Origin: Corythucha ciliata
Taxonomy: Eukaryota > Arthropoda > Insecta > Hemiptera > Tingidae
DNA: 64,000 bases
Direction of reading: 5' to 3'
NCBI GenBank assembly: GCA_038030265.1
Contig: CM075943.1
Span: 31,434,001 to 31,498,000 of the forward strand
In this document: positions 11,133 through 22,270 of the stretch, piece by piece
How positions within the stretch are numbered: the first letter of the stretch is position 1
Layout: the number at the start of each line of letters is the position of its first letter
The notes under the pieces: generated by a model
Told to the model about the DNA's origin: nothing
What the model saw: the letters and a program-made list of their open reading frames with translations, nothing else
The model's database searches: none
Translations under genes and position numbers: made by a program

Positions 11133-13189
11133 TACAGGGTGTCCAATAACGGGATGCTCAGAGAAAAACCTGAGTTTGGGGCCATCATTTGGGACCAAAA
11201 TGCCTATGTGACATTTTTAAAAATTCCTTTTAGTTTTCTCAGAATCGTCCATTTTACGTTAATTTGGCTTGTTACTTCTTTTTTTAGAAATGTGCTTGTT
11301 GCAAGCCTCGTAATTCTTGCAAACCCAAAACTAAGGAGCTCGTTGGAAAAAGCACAACATTTTCTTACAGAATAGCTCACTTAAATCATGATTAAACTGC
11401 ATTTATTTGGCATGTCAGAAGCTCAAACAGAAACAGACTTCATTTTTCAAAAATTTGGAAAATTTCGGACGTGATTTTCTAAACTTTCTTAAATTGTCGA
11501 CTATTATTTTTACCACTGGAAAAACTTCCTAATTTAGTGAGCTTTCGAATGATCTATTCACTTTTTGATATTCGTCCATTTTGGTAGGAGAAATTAGGCA
11601 AAATGTCTGAAAAACCTCAGATGACACGAGCAAAATGGGTTACATGAGACATACTTTTTTCGGGTGTTTTTTCACTGAAATTGGTTTTCAACAGGAACAA
11701 TGATCTGAAAACGACTAAGGGTATGTTTATGTAGAACCGGTGACCAAAGAGGAGAGCGCCTCTAGGCTACAAGCCCGGATAATATCGGCGAGCAACAAGC
11801 TGAGAAGAAACCCTGCGGAGCTCCAACATGCTACAAATGCAGTTGGACGAAGAGCGGAATTGTGTCTTTAGGAGCATGGAGGACACTTCGAGCAGCTGCT
11901 TTCTTCAGCTGCGGGTTTCTTTTTTTTATTATTTTTGATATTATTATTATTATTATTATTACCTCTGTCATATTTTGTGGTTAGTAGTCTTCAGATTTAC
12001 TTTTTCTTTATTAATACACGAATTGAGTTGTTTCTTTCTTTTAGTTTGTTCTTCTTACATCTCTAAATTGTTAGTAGAAGCGCTTAAACTACGAGGGTTA
12101 GTGGATAAAGCATGCATAAAGCTGTAGTCGTACGAGCCTACATTGTCTGTCTTCTCTCGTTGAGGTTCGTCAAAAACGGACCGGTTTCGGCTGCTCGCCA
12201 TCTTTAGCGTTTGGTTTCCCAACTGAAACTAGTTTGGTTTCAGTTGGGAAATCAAACACTGAAGATGTTGAGCAGCCGAAACCGGTCCGTTTTTGACGAA
12301 CCTCAACGATGGAAGACAGACAATGTAGGCTTCCACGGCTACAGCTTTGTGCATGATTATTTACATATTTCATGGATCTTACTTCTTGCCCCTCCTCTTC
12401 ATTACTGACTCAAGAAAGCTTGGATAACATAAATTATCTTTATTTCCTTAGGGTATGTTTATGGAGGAGCGGTGACTAAAGAGGAGAGCTGCGAGGAGAG
12501 ATAGCAGAGAAAATTGTCATGTTAGTTCCGGTGCAATTTTTAGGGCCACTTTCTTGCCTAGAGGCGCTCTCCTCTTTGGTCACCGGTTCTACATAAACAT
12601 ACCCTTAGTCGTTTTCAGATCATTGTTCCTGTTGAAAACCAATTTCAGTGAAAAAACACCCGAAAAAAATATGTCTCATGTAACCCATTTTGCTCGTGTC
12701 ATCTGAGGTTTTTCAGACATTTTGCCTAATTTCTCCTACCAAAATGGACGAATATCAAAAAGTGAATAGATCATTCGAAAGCTCACTAAATTAGGAAGTT
12801 TTTCCAGCGGTAAAAATAATAGTCGACAATTTAAGAAAGTTTAGAAAATCACGTCCGAAATTTTCCAAATTTTTGAAAAATGAAGTCTGTTTCTGTTTGA
12901 GCTTCTGACATGCCAAATAAATGCAGTTTAATCATGATTTAATTGAGCTATTCTGTAAGAAAATGTTGTGCTTTTTCCAACGAGCTCCTTAGTTTTGGGT
13001 TTGCAAGAATTACGAGGCTTGCAACAAGCACATTTCTAAAAAAAGAAGTAACAAGCCAAAATAACGGTAAATGGACGATTCTGAGAAAACTAAAAGGAAT
13101 TTTTAAAAATGTCACATAGGCATTTTGGTCCCAAATGATGGCCCCAAACTCAGGTTTTTCTCTGAGCATCCCGTTATTGGACACCCGTA
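11133..13189. repeat. 2.06-kb foldback with about 635-bp inverted arms
   Basis: The left arm (about 11,133-11,767) and right arm (about 12,556-13,189) are near-identical inverted copies. A 75-codon frame is present in each arm with almost the same reading, which marks it as repeat sequence rather than a gene. The outer ends start ACAGGGTGTCCAATAACGGG, and the inner ends finish in AGAGGAGAGCGCCTCTAGGC. The about 790-bp centre holds an ATT microsatellite (about 11,938-11,961), a Penelope-type hairpin and a diverged copy of the inner arm end (about 12,450-12,500). The high arm identity suggests a recent event or gene conversion. Confidence 0.8.
12085..12360. mobile_element. Penelope-type terminal hairpin with two hammerhead-like cores
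   Basis: Two inverted arms of about 110 bp meet near 12,235. Each carries the block GAAACCGGTCCGTTTTTGAC preceded by a CTGAAGATGG-type core. A related hairpin lies at 24,105-24,330, and both share CTACGAGGGTTAGT-type flanks. The left arm (minus strand, 12,174-12,212) can form stem I AAACG/CGTTT, stem II GGC/GCC and stem III AC/GT with a GTC cleavage triplet, but its core G is A. The right arm (12,254-12,295) keeps CTGAAGA but has weaker stems. I infer terminal repeats of a Penelope-like retroelement; no coding region is attached. Confidence 0.6.
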
Positions 13190-13987
13190 TAGGTGGTCAT
13201 ACTACAACAAATGTGAGCTCGGGAATATAGTCTTAACGTGCCACCAACAACGAGCAAGCGAAATAGCGAAAAAGTCTGGAGCTTTGTGCATTGTGACGCT
13301 GCTAAGAACACCGAATGGCCATCTTAGTTGTTAGAGTGGATGAGGTGGCGTCTGTTTAATTTCCAACCTTCTCCTTGTTGTTTTTTTTTTTAAATGATGC
13401 GCTTCTCTTTTGCAGCTCACACTCTACTGCAGCTGTAGTGGTAGGGGGGGGGGGAGACGAGTAGTGTTCTTTATAGATGTGCTCTTCCAAATCCAATCTT
13501 CAAACTTTCAAAAAGTTTGTTTGACTGACGTCGAAGTGCAATCTGAACGTCGAAGAAGTATAGACTCCTTGAACTTTATTTTCTTGAGGAACTGGGTCAG
13601 TTATTAATCCCACACGATAAGTTAATTTCACTTCACCCCTTATCGTTTTGATTGTGTTGAGATACGGAACTAAAGCGTGGATTATTGTTAAGCTATGGCG
13701 GGGTCAGCTCAAAAACACGGACGACTCCGATTCCATTTTACGTTATTTCATTATCAGTTTGACTCGTCATTTCATTGACATTTCATATCTCTGCGAGGCT
13801 TAAAGTTAACGAAAGGTGATCGTAAAATCCTTCTTGTCACAATTGCTGAAAATATCAACATTTTCGGGCGCTCAAGTGAAAATAATTATTTTCAGTCGTC
13901 GTTTACTAATACGAATGACAAGCTGTTTTATCGTGTTCTCCCCCGTGAAATATTCATTTACTACATATTTACCCTTGGTATAGCCAA
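13190..13987. other. No recognisable gene
   Basis: Anonymous sequence with a poly-G run at about 13,443-13,454; no motif or repeat partner noticed. Confidence 0.35.
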
Positions 13988-14400
13988 TGAATTTCCACTG
14001 TAATTTATATAGTTATGATGAAAAAGCCAAAACACCCGTCGAAGTCTTCAATAATTTATTCTCGCCTTGGGGTTTTTTTTTTTTGTCGGCAGGTGTTTTC
14101 CTTGCTCTTTTTCTCTTTTTTCTTTTGTTAACCTAATTTGTCATGGGGGAGGGGGGTTTTAATTGCTTCATTTAATTATGTTAATTGTGGGTTTTAAAAT
14201 GGATTTAATTATCTAACAAGGTCTCTCATTTATACATCGGGTGTGTTTAGAATGTGAGGCTTTTGTTTTAACGACCTGGAACTTTTTAACATTTCGGACT
14301 TTGGAGCCCTGAGGATGCTAGGATCATAGCGAAACGTAGGCGAGAATAAATTATTGAAGACTTCGAAGGGTGTTTTGGCTTTTTCATCATAACTATATCA
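13988..14400 (+). mobile_element. Truncated 3' end of the Penelope-like element with inverted tip
   Basis: From about 14,075 to 14,400 the sequence matches, in the opposite orientation, the 3' non-coding part of the Penelope-like element at 19.7-20.1 kb. Shared features are a pyrimidine-rich tract, TCGGGTGTGTTTAGAATGTG and CTGAGGATGCTAGGATCATA. The first 80 bases (13,988-14,067) are an inverted copy of the terminal tip, so the fragment has inverted termini. Such end arrangements are typical of 5'-truncated Penelope insertions. No reverse transcriptase sequence remains. Confidence 0.7.
14306..14341 (+). ncRNA. Hammerhead-like core in the Penelope 3' end
   Basis: GCC, CTGAGGA, TGCTA-GGATCA-TAGC, GAAAC, GTA, GGC. 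Stem I (GCC/GGC) is 3 bp and stem II is 4-5 bp with a hexaloop. Stem III collapses to AC/GT with no loop, so self-cleavage is doubtful in this copy. The matching minus-strand copy is at 19,782-19,817, downstream of the Penelope reverse transcriptase. Confidence 0.45.
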
Positions 14401-17240
14401 ATTGTACCCCGTCTTTCTACAACCTTTACAATTTCCACTGTAATTTCAACATTTGACACTAATCGACAGAGCCGCAGCCAAGATACTCTCTCTCATCACC
14501 CCTCTCTTCCAACGGCTCATATATTTATATTCTCAGACAGAATACTTTCTTGCCTTCCCTGAAAAACTCTCCACATTGTAAGATAAACAGCCACTGTTTG
14601 GAGCGAATCCAATGGCTGGATGCTGCCAAAACAACTTCTTTCACTCAAACTGTCATTTTCTTTTTATTAATAATAATAAAAAAAGAATAAGAGGACGAAG
14701 GAACAAAAATTAAACAAAAAATATGATGAATCAGTGTGACCCATTGAAGAACATTCCTGATTTAACGCGCTCATATTTTATTTATAACGCATACTTTGAA
14801 GGTGGAATTGCATATTATTTTAAATCGGGGCAATAATATTTCGTCGATCCTTAGGCCCGTATTTATGAACGTTCATTGAAGTTTCCTTGAGTCCGTTCCA
14901 CCATAGCTGCATTACTATTTGCATCAGTACAACATTAAAAAGTACTATAATCCTGTTGTTCTGTATTCTTACCTGCGCTGAAAGGACGGATTGAAGATTC
15001 ACGAGAAGATTTCATTTAACTACAGATCGTCTTTGGCCCTTGCTCGGTAAGTGAGCCATGGCAAGCAGGACTCAAATGATGGAAGTGATTTGTTCTAGAG
15101 GGTGAATAGAAAGGATTTGCTTTTCTCTGAAACTGCGTAATATATAATAAAGTAAGAGAAGACAACAATAGTGTTTTATTTAAATGAATGAGAAAATTGT
15201 TCCTGCATCGGGCCTGCATTTAGCCCACGCTTCTAAATCATTATCGAAATGTCAGTATGCTATACCGACAGCCAAATGTTTCTTTTGGTTTGTTCGTGTT
15301 TCAGGGATACTAAAAGGCCTCAAAATTAATTTTCAGCTTGGCGTCCCCGTGGACCCGTGTCGGTAAAATTTGTTCGACAGATGTGGATGAGTGACAGCTC
15401 AAAATTTGTGGTCGAGCGATATGGAAGAAATAGTAAAAAATGTGTGCCAACTTCAAGAAAGTTACAAGGGGCCGTAAACTCGCAATTTTTTATTATTCTT
15501 ACACTTTTTTTTTTTTTTGGAATTGAAATTTCTTTTCCACCACTAAGGAAAACAGGTTTTAATTAAAAAATGACAAGTGATTGCAGATGATATCTTTGTC
15601 CCACGTTGGATTCCGACCCGAAATTCACAATTTTACATATTTTTAGCTCTGAGTGACATAATTTCGTGGTTATTCATCCAATTTCACGCGTAAACAATTA
15701 GTCTTGTGAACATATTTTATCCCTTTGAGGACGATTGGACATCGAAACAACAGGATCAGTACTGTAGCAGCGCACCGCATCGGGTGACGTGTTAACGCTA
15801 TTGTCAACCACTCTTGTCCTTTCTTAATAGATAAACAACATAACTATGAACTTCTTTGAAAAAGTGTAAAACAAAAGGTTTCTTGACCTACTTAGCTAAG
15901 ATAAGTTGAAATAACGTTATGTAAATAAATTTTAAAGACGATATTTCCTGAAAAAGTTATAAACTCCCCTGAGAAGCATTTAAGTATTTAGGAAAGAAAA
16001 ACTATTTTGTGCTGTAATTATCCAGTTAAAGTGAAAAGGCTGATTAATCTTTCCTAGGAGGTTCGGTTGCCAGCCAATGAGTAATGACTTTAGAAGGGGC
16101 AGAAAGGAAAAGTAATTAGTCCTGAAGTCTGCTGATCGTCCTTCATCACAACAAAACAACTGTTCAACGTTGTGTAGATTCCTTCATGAAATAATTGACC
16201 ATTTTATGTCGTATTATTTCGATGTATTCGTCATCCACAAGTTATAGTCGAGCTGGTGCTCTTCAGTACAAATTTTGAAAGTCCCGTACACTAGTGTGTT
16301 GTCTATAGTCGTTTTTAGGGAACAAAAGTGGGCTCTCTGACTCCAGAAAGAGGGTGAATTCATGGTGGTGCGGAGGGCTTTGCTTTGTTTAGTTGGAGGA
16401 AATTTCAATGCTTGTGACGAGGATGAGGCGGTGAGCGAGGAAAGAGACAAGACTCGGGGAGGTTAATGGAACAGCGAATTCGTCAGAAGGGAAACTGTAA
16501 TAAAGTACTTCCTGAATAGTAGAGCTTTCGGAGGATTGTTTACCATACGACTTGAGATTTGCAAAAGAGAAAGCTCACTATTCACTACGAAGAGCCTTCC
16601 ATTCTCTAATTCTTGGTGACACTGACAAAATTCAAGGGTCTTCGAAATTACGCTCAAATTAACCAAAAGTCTTCACAAAGAAACTAACCTTTTCATTTGG
16701 TCCCGCTTCATTTTCTTATCCGCTCATTCCTTAAACATTTAGAATAAAACTAACGTAGATGCCTAACTAAACCCTCTTTCCCTCTTTCTTCTTATTTACA
16801 ACTAACTTCCGTATAAGTCGACCTTTAAAAACCTTCGAAACCTCATCGGATAGATCGCATAAGAACTTTTTGAATAATCTGCATTCTGAATCAAGGACGG
16901 GTATGGTCTGAAAATAGCAACAGTGTTGTCGAAATTGCATTACAGTGAAATTAACAAATCAGTGTGGCTCTCAGTGGAAATGGCGATGCGTTGAACAAAA
17001 AAGGTGTGAGATCACTTGCTAGCGTGCTGGACGCAGTTGTAAGGTGTTTCATTTTGCCAAGTGAAAGGTTGTTGGACTTGAATCTAGCAGGGAATAGTTA
17101 TTTTTTATAAAACCTTCTGACGATTTTTTCTGCAAAAAAATGATTGTAATGCTCGGTTACCTTATTTAAATCCTATCGACGAACCTAGTGGGGCGAGCAA
17201 TATTGTGGATTCCATTAAGTTGAATTCCTTAAGTCTAAAA
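14401..17240. other. No recognisable gene over 2.8 kb
   Basis: AT-rich sequence. Several 60-78 codon frames on both strands carry no motif and show no arrangement resembling exons. No repeats were identified. Confidence 0.35.
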
Positions 17241-17243
17241 TAG

Positions 17244-17321
17244 TGATGCACGAGACCGAGACTTACGCATCTCGGTCTCGGTCATTAGCAAGATGATCTC
17301 AGTCTTGGTCGCGGTCGAGGC
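17244..17321 (+). repeat. Solo copy of the GTGATGCACGAGACC repeat end
   Basis: AGTGATGCACGAGACCGAGA followed by further GGTCTCGGTC-type repeats matches the left terminus of the element at 45,398 and, inverted, its right terminus at 47,835. No second terminus was found near here, so this is a solo or truncated copy. Confidence 0.55.
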
Positions 17322-18862
17322 TTCGGCCGAATGAACCGAAAAATTCCATTCTATTCGATCCTGAAAAAGCTTTACACGGCAAAAGACGCGGTTCCTTTAA
17401 ATTTCTCAATATGGCATAATTCGTTCCTCTTCTGAACTGTTAGGGCGTGCTGTTAGGCCGACCGGAGCGTCGGCCGAACGAACGCGGTTTCAGTGGAGCA
17501 CAGTGGCTAGTATCGCATGAACCACCACCGCCCGGGTCAGCCGCTCTTTCATGAATCGCGGCGTTTGCGAGATACAAAGAGCCGCTACCACATGAGCGTA
17601 TGGGCTGCGAACAAGAATGAACCGTTTGTATTTCCGAAAATCGAGTAGGTTTTCCGATTGCCGCTCCAATGAAATGCGTAGAAGGGAATAGAGGGAGATT
17701 TAGGACACGAGACGAGTGGCCCGCTCTACGGCATAGCACCCGCTACGTGCCATTCGTTTTTTAAAGTCACTTTTCGGCTGTACGCAACACATAATTCGAA
17801 GTGCACTTCGACACCGAGCGTTTTATTACCGAAGAAGATCCATTAAATTTAGCACACGGGCTCTGAAAGTTACAATATGTCTCATATTTTCTCTGTTTCA
17901 TGAGTCGTCCAAATACATTTTCAAGAATACTAAAACGCAAATTTTGATGTAATAATAATCGCCTTGTTTTGTTGAAGCAAGGCTAGCTGATATGAATTAG
18001 GTTTTATCGTTAGATAAACTAAAAAAAAGTTCACTTACTGAGCAGAAAGGGAGGTTTTCATTTTTGAATTTATTTACATTAATGGACAGTCATATTATAA
18101 CCTATTCATATGCCGTCATATTGAAGCAAGACTCCCTCCATGTTATAATTATCTCTATGATTTCAAGCGTCTCCGTTTTCTTTCTTTCTCTTTTCCTCCC
18201 TCCTCCCTGCCACCACACAACAGAAAGGCTTCACCCTGGTGGCGCGCAGTCCACCCATACATACTCATATGTACCTCTTCGCTTTTAGCGACAACACTAG
18301 CCTTGATTCATACCATAGAGATAATATAACATGGAGGGAGTCTTGCTCCAATATGACGGCATATGAATAGGTTATAATATGACTGTCCATTAATATAAAT
18401 AAATTCAAAAATGAAAACCTCCCTTTCTGGTCAGTGAGTGAACTGCACATAGCGGAGGCTATGCCGTAGAGCGGGTCACTCGTCTCGTGTCCTAAATCTC
18501 CCTCTATTCCCTTCTACGCATTTCCTTGGAGCGGCAATCGGAAAACCTACTCGCTTTTCGGAAATACAAACGGTGCATTCTTGTTCGCAGCCCTTACGCT
18601 CATGTGGTAGCGGCTCTTTGTATCTCGCAAACGCCGCGATTCATGAAAGAACGGCTGACCCGGACGATACTAGCCACTGTGCTCCACTGAAACCGCGTTC
18701 GTTCACCGGAGCGTCGGTCGTGGACGCCCTAACAGTTCAGAAGAGGGACGAATGAACCCATATTGAGAAATTTAAAGGAACCGCGTCCTTTGCGAAAGCT
18801 TAGTGTAAAGCTTTTTCAGGTTTAAATAGAATGGAATTTTTCGGTTCATTCGGCCGAAGCAG
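17322..18862. repeat. 1.5-kb foldback element with two-block inverted arms
   Basis: Outer arms at about 17,322-17,740 and 18,448-18,862 are inverted copies starting in CTTCGGCCGAATGAACCG. Inner arms at about 18,036-18,168 and 18,305-18,436 are a second inverted pair. The left half carries about 295 bases (17,741-18,035) between the blocks that the right half lacks. There is no transposase. Apparent frames of 60-100 codons are mirrored in the two arms and are not genes. Confidence 0.75.
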
Positions 18863-19727
18863 GCGCAGGCGAGTTCGATCGTTCATCTTTCGTCCCACTG
18901 AGCTTTGAAATGACGAAACTCGGCTCCAGAACACGAGCGGATGACGTGTTGCTGTTCGGACGTCAACGTATGCGGCCGAGTACCGTTCCAACGGGCGGGA
19001 AGCGACCGACGAAGTTCTTGGTAGTTTTATAATCATTATAAGTTTATGGAAAGCTACACTAGATCTCGGTACTCCACGAATAAGTGCAAGACGAGAGAAA
19101 GGCAAAAGCCCTTGGAAGCATTGGAAAAAGCATTGGACCGTTTCATTTACTAAAGTTTATGTTCTTCATGACACGTGAAAAACGAAGTGATTCACTGAAC
19201 TCACCAATTTCATTGTGCATGGTGGGACGAACCGTTTGGATTCAAAATTTTAAGTTTAAAAAATTCCTCAAGATGAATACGCACGAATATCACAGATTTT
19301 ACGGAATTAATTAAGCAAACGGGAATGATTCCAAATAAAAGATTACAAGTTTGTTTTTTAGAGAAGTTTACGTAGTGCAGATTATAAAAATAAGGGACAC
19401 CCCCGCACTTCCGCTCTTCATCGATGTGGTCCGTATGCACCCCCCTCCAACACCCCTTCCCCATCAAGGTTCCCTCCATGTATTCTACCTCTATGATTCA
19501 TACGTTTAAAAATATATATAAAAGCGTTATTCTCAAAGCCAAGCAACTCCATTTTGGTAGTCAAATAAGCCACTCTAGTAATAAAAATAGAAAGTTGTGG
19601 GACATTGTAAACTTGGAAAATAATAGAAAACCTCGGAATACCCAAACTATATAAAAGTAGAGAGTGAAGGCGTATCATTAAGTGATCTGGAAGCTTCAGA
19701 ACTATTTAGTGACTATTACATAAATTA
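18863..19727. other. No recognisable gene
   Basis: Anonymous sequence between the foldback and the Penelope-like element; only short motif-free frames. Confidence 0.35.
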
Positions 19728-19781
19728 TAGTTATGAAGAAAAAGCCAAAACACCCGTCGAAGTCTTCAATTATTTATTCTC

Positions 19782-19817
19782 GCCTACGTTTCGCTATGAT
19801 CCTAGCATCCTCAGGGC
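19782..19817 (-). ncRNA. Hammerhead-like core downstream of Penelope RT
   Basis: Minus-strand counterpart of the 14.3-kb motif: GCC, CTGAGGA, a TGCTA...TAGC stem, GAAAC, GTA, GGC. It lies in the same orientation as, and about 400 bases beyond, the GIY-YIG segment. This places the motif in the 3' region of a Penelope-like element. Confidence 0.5.
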
Positions 19818-20169
19818 TCTAAACATTGTAAAATTACACATAATTACCAATTTAAATAACAATACCAAGTATGAGAAAACAACCACATGGTCCAAGACCA
19901 GTCTTACCCAAAGTCCGAAATGTTAAAAAGTGCCAGTGTTAAAAACAAAAGCCTCACATTCTAAACACACCCGATGTACAAATGAGAGGTCCTGTTAGAA
20001 ACCCACAATTACCGTAATTACCCCCCTCCCCCTGACAAATCAGGTTAACAAAAGAAAAAAAAGAAAAAGAAGAAAGGAATACACCTGCCTACAAAAACCT
20101 CCGCATCAACCAACCCCCACATCACTCCCAGCGGCCGTACAGCTCAACTCACCACGTCCCGCCGAAGCG

Positions 20170-20520
20170 AAAAAGCGGTCCATAAAAGGGAGCCAAATTC
20201 TCGATGTCCGAGCGAAAATTCCGGGCGTTGTCACCTTCTTGATGGATGTGTGCCATCTCTTTGAAGAGCCGCTTGGGTAGAGACGACTCTCTGTCAATGA
20301 TTTTCACGTCACCCCATGCGCCTTGGTGACCCCATGCGCCCTTCTTGACGTAAATGCACTGCTAACGCAGTATCGTTCGACCGTCCCGGCTGTTGAGGGC
20401 TCGGACTCCGTCGAGCATCCGACTTGTGTCTACGGACCCTGTCCCGGAGAAGATTCTTCGTCTGGCCAATATATGCCTTTCCACATTGGCACGGTACTCT
20501 TTACACGACGTTGAACGCTT
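20170..20520 (-). pseudogene. GIY-YIG endonuclease segment of Penelope-like element
   Basis: The minus-strand reading includes VPCQCGKAYIGQTKNLL followed by an R-x3-H region, which fits the GIY-YIG core of Penelope-like elements with its CxC motif and the YIGQT box (about 20,456-20,500). Farther on is an IDRESS-PKRLFKEM-type segment, again matching the family's C-terminal pattern. A stop and a frame change interrupt it. It would supply the DNA-nicking activity for target-primed reverse transcription. Confidence 0.75.
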
Positions 20521-20786
20521 GGTATCTTTCCAATAGAGCCTTCTGCTTCTTGAAAACGCTGTTGTTCTTATTCAGTTTGTTCCGAAAGGCCAGATTGACA
20601 TTGTACCGTCGGAGAACTCGCTTTAGCCGACTGCCGACTGTGAACCAGTGTAGGGAAGCGAAGCCCATCGTGCACCACCTCGGTCATCTAGCGGCCTGTT
20701 GGATACCACGGGGTGGTAATATCGGTCAATCGCTTTATCAATTACCTTCCGAGGATCATTCCTCTGAAGGACTTCTCGAACAAACC

Positions 20787-21640
20787 TTATTTTTTGGCGA
20801 TGAAACCCCGGATCCGACAAAGCCAACACACGGGAGGCAAACATATAGCTATATTCCGTTTTAAACTCCCAGAATGGAACGAACGAAAATGAATAAGCCG
20901 ACCAGAGTATGTAGGCTTCGAGTCATGCTCAAAAACAAGTCGCAATTCCGGCTCCCAACGAATGAAGACATCAAGGAAAGACAGTCCAAGAACTTTCTCA
21001 CTTTCAACAGTGAAGATAAATTTCCCCGCGGCATAATTGTTGAACCTGTTCAGAAGAGCATCTATTTTTGACTCATGTACAAGAAACAGGGAGTCATCCA
21101 TGTACTTGACAGCAAAAAGAACAGAACCGTCAAAATCTCGCAAAACATCCTCGAATCACATATCCATAACCAAGTCCGCAAGCGCCGAAGACAGCGGGTA
21201 ACCCATCGAAGTCCTGACTGTTGGCACCAAAACCCGTCATTCTTGAATTACGCATTCTCCTGGAGAAATCGAACGACGCGACGAAACGTGAAACAGTCCA
21301 AATTTGGAGCCGAACCAGCAATCTTTTCCCAATACCGCTCCACAGCCCCAAGAGCTAGGTCATGCGGAATGAATGTATACATGGACTCCAAATCGAAGGA
21401 AACTAAGACAAAATATTTTTTAGGGACAATTCCTGCAAGCCGCTGTTTCAATTCAAAAGAATTCCTCACCCTGTACTGTGAACTTGAAGTAACAGGTCGG
21501 AGTATTTCACTTGCCCATCTTCCTAAGTTGGAGAAAGGCGACTGAACGCTCGATACGATTGGTCTTAATTTCATTCGGTCATCCTTATGAATCTTCGGGC
21601 ATCCATAAATCCGAGGCGGAACCGAACAATGCGTGGAGAG
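20787..21640 (-). pseudogene. Reverse transcriptase core of Penelope-like element
   Basis: Recognisable blocks in order are: a PPRIYGCPKIHK-type motif near 21,600, RPIVSS, a FDLESMYTFIP-type segment (the first catalytic aspartate block, about 21,390), and VKYMDDSLF (YMDD at about 21,093-21,104). After these comes a LSFLDVFI-type block characteristic of Penelope-like RT. The blocks lie in different frames, so at least two frameshifts occurred. The catalytic YMDD itself is preserved. Confidence 0.8.
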
Positions 21641-22016
21641 ATTCTTTTTCTGGACCCCCGTGATCGTGCCATCTACGGAAGAGCTTTTTTGTCCCGAATG
21701 AAATTAAGAGCAATCGTATCGTGCGTTCAGTCTACATCATATTTCAAGCCAATGGATAGAATAAAATTCATCTAGGCTATACAAGGCAAGACCAACAATG
21801 TAGCGCTTGGTCAGAGTCAAATTTACTTGCCCATCGTTCCGGACAAGATGACGCGGCAAGAGGTTTATAACCTCACACCTGTTATTGAGGGGTCGAGGTC
21901 ACTTTTGTGGAAGTCTCGGATGAGATCGTTAGTCCCTCGAGTCTCATAAGGATGTCTTGGGCGTTCGGACTTGAATTGCTTGATGTGTCGAGAGATGAAC
22001 TTAGTACTCTGGTATA

Positions 22017-22270
22017 CAGGGTGTTCATGAATTACCTGGACAGAAGAAAACCAGTTATAGGGCACATCACTTGCCATCGAAATTACTATTTGGAGTTTTT
22101 GGAAATTCCACATTGTTTCCGAGATATCACACATTTTATGTTTTTTTCACGAACTCCCTTTTTTCCCACTTAAATGCTTGCCATACGCTCATAAAATGAT
22201 ATTAGCCCAAAACTAATCAGCTCATTGGTAAGAGCACAACATTTCCTATAAAATGTGTCTACTTTCGGGT
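22017..22270. repeat. Diverged copy of the ACAGGGTGT repeat
   Basis: It starts ACAGGGTGTTCATGAATTAC and resembles the outer arm of the 11-13 kb foldback, including an AATCAGCTCATTGGTAAGAG-type stretch that matches the arm region near 11,335. It is only partly alignable by eye. It abuts the Penelope element. Confidence 0.4.

Larger units (their letters stand above)
19728..22010 (-). mobile_element. Decayed Penelope-like retroelement (RT plus GIY-YIG)
   Basis: Minus-strand order is: upstream RT region (to about 21.6 kb), RT catalytic core, a linker, a GIY-YIG endonuclease segment, then about 400 bases of 3' non-coding sequence with a hammerhead-like core at 19,782-19,817. Reading frames are broken by several frameshifts and stops, so it is not functional. 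A small inverted duplication of RT sequence (about 21,691-21,750 against 21,540-21,580) adds to the damage. Penelope-like elements are retroelements that combine a telomerase-like RT with a GIY-YIG nuclease. The same 3' end recurs as a fragment at 14 kb. Confidence 0.85.

Noticed and set aside
11085..11375. 96-codon frame with conserved look
   Set aside because: The same reading appears mirrored at 12,948-13,184 because both are arms of an inverted repeat.
17440..18755. Several 60-100 codon frames with similar peptides
   Set aside because: They are mirror images in the arms of the 17-18.9 kb foldback.
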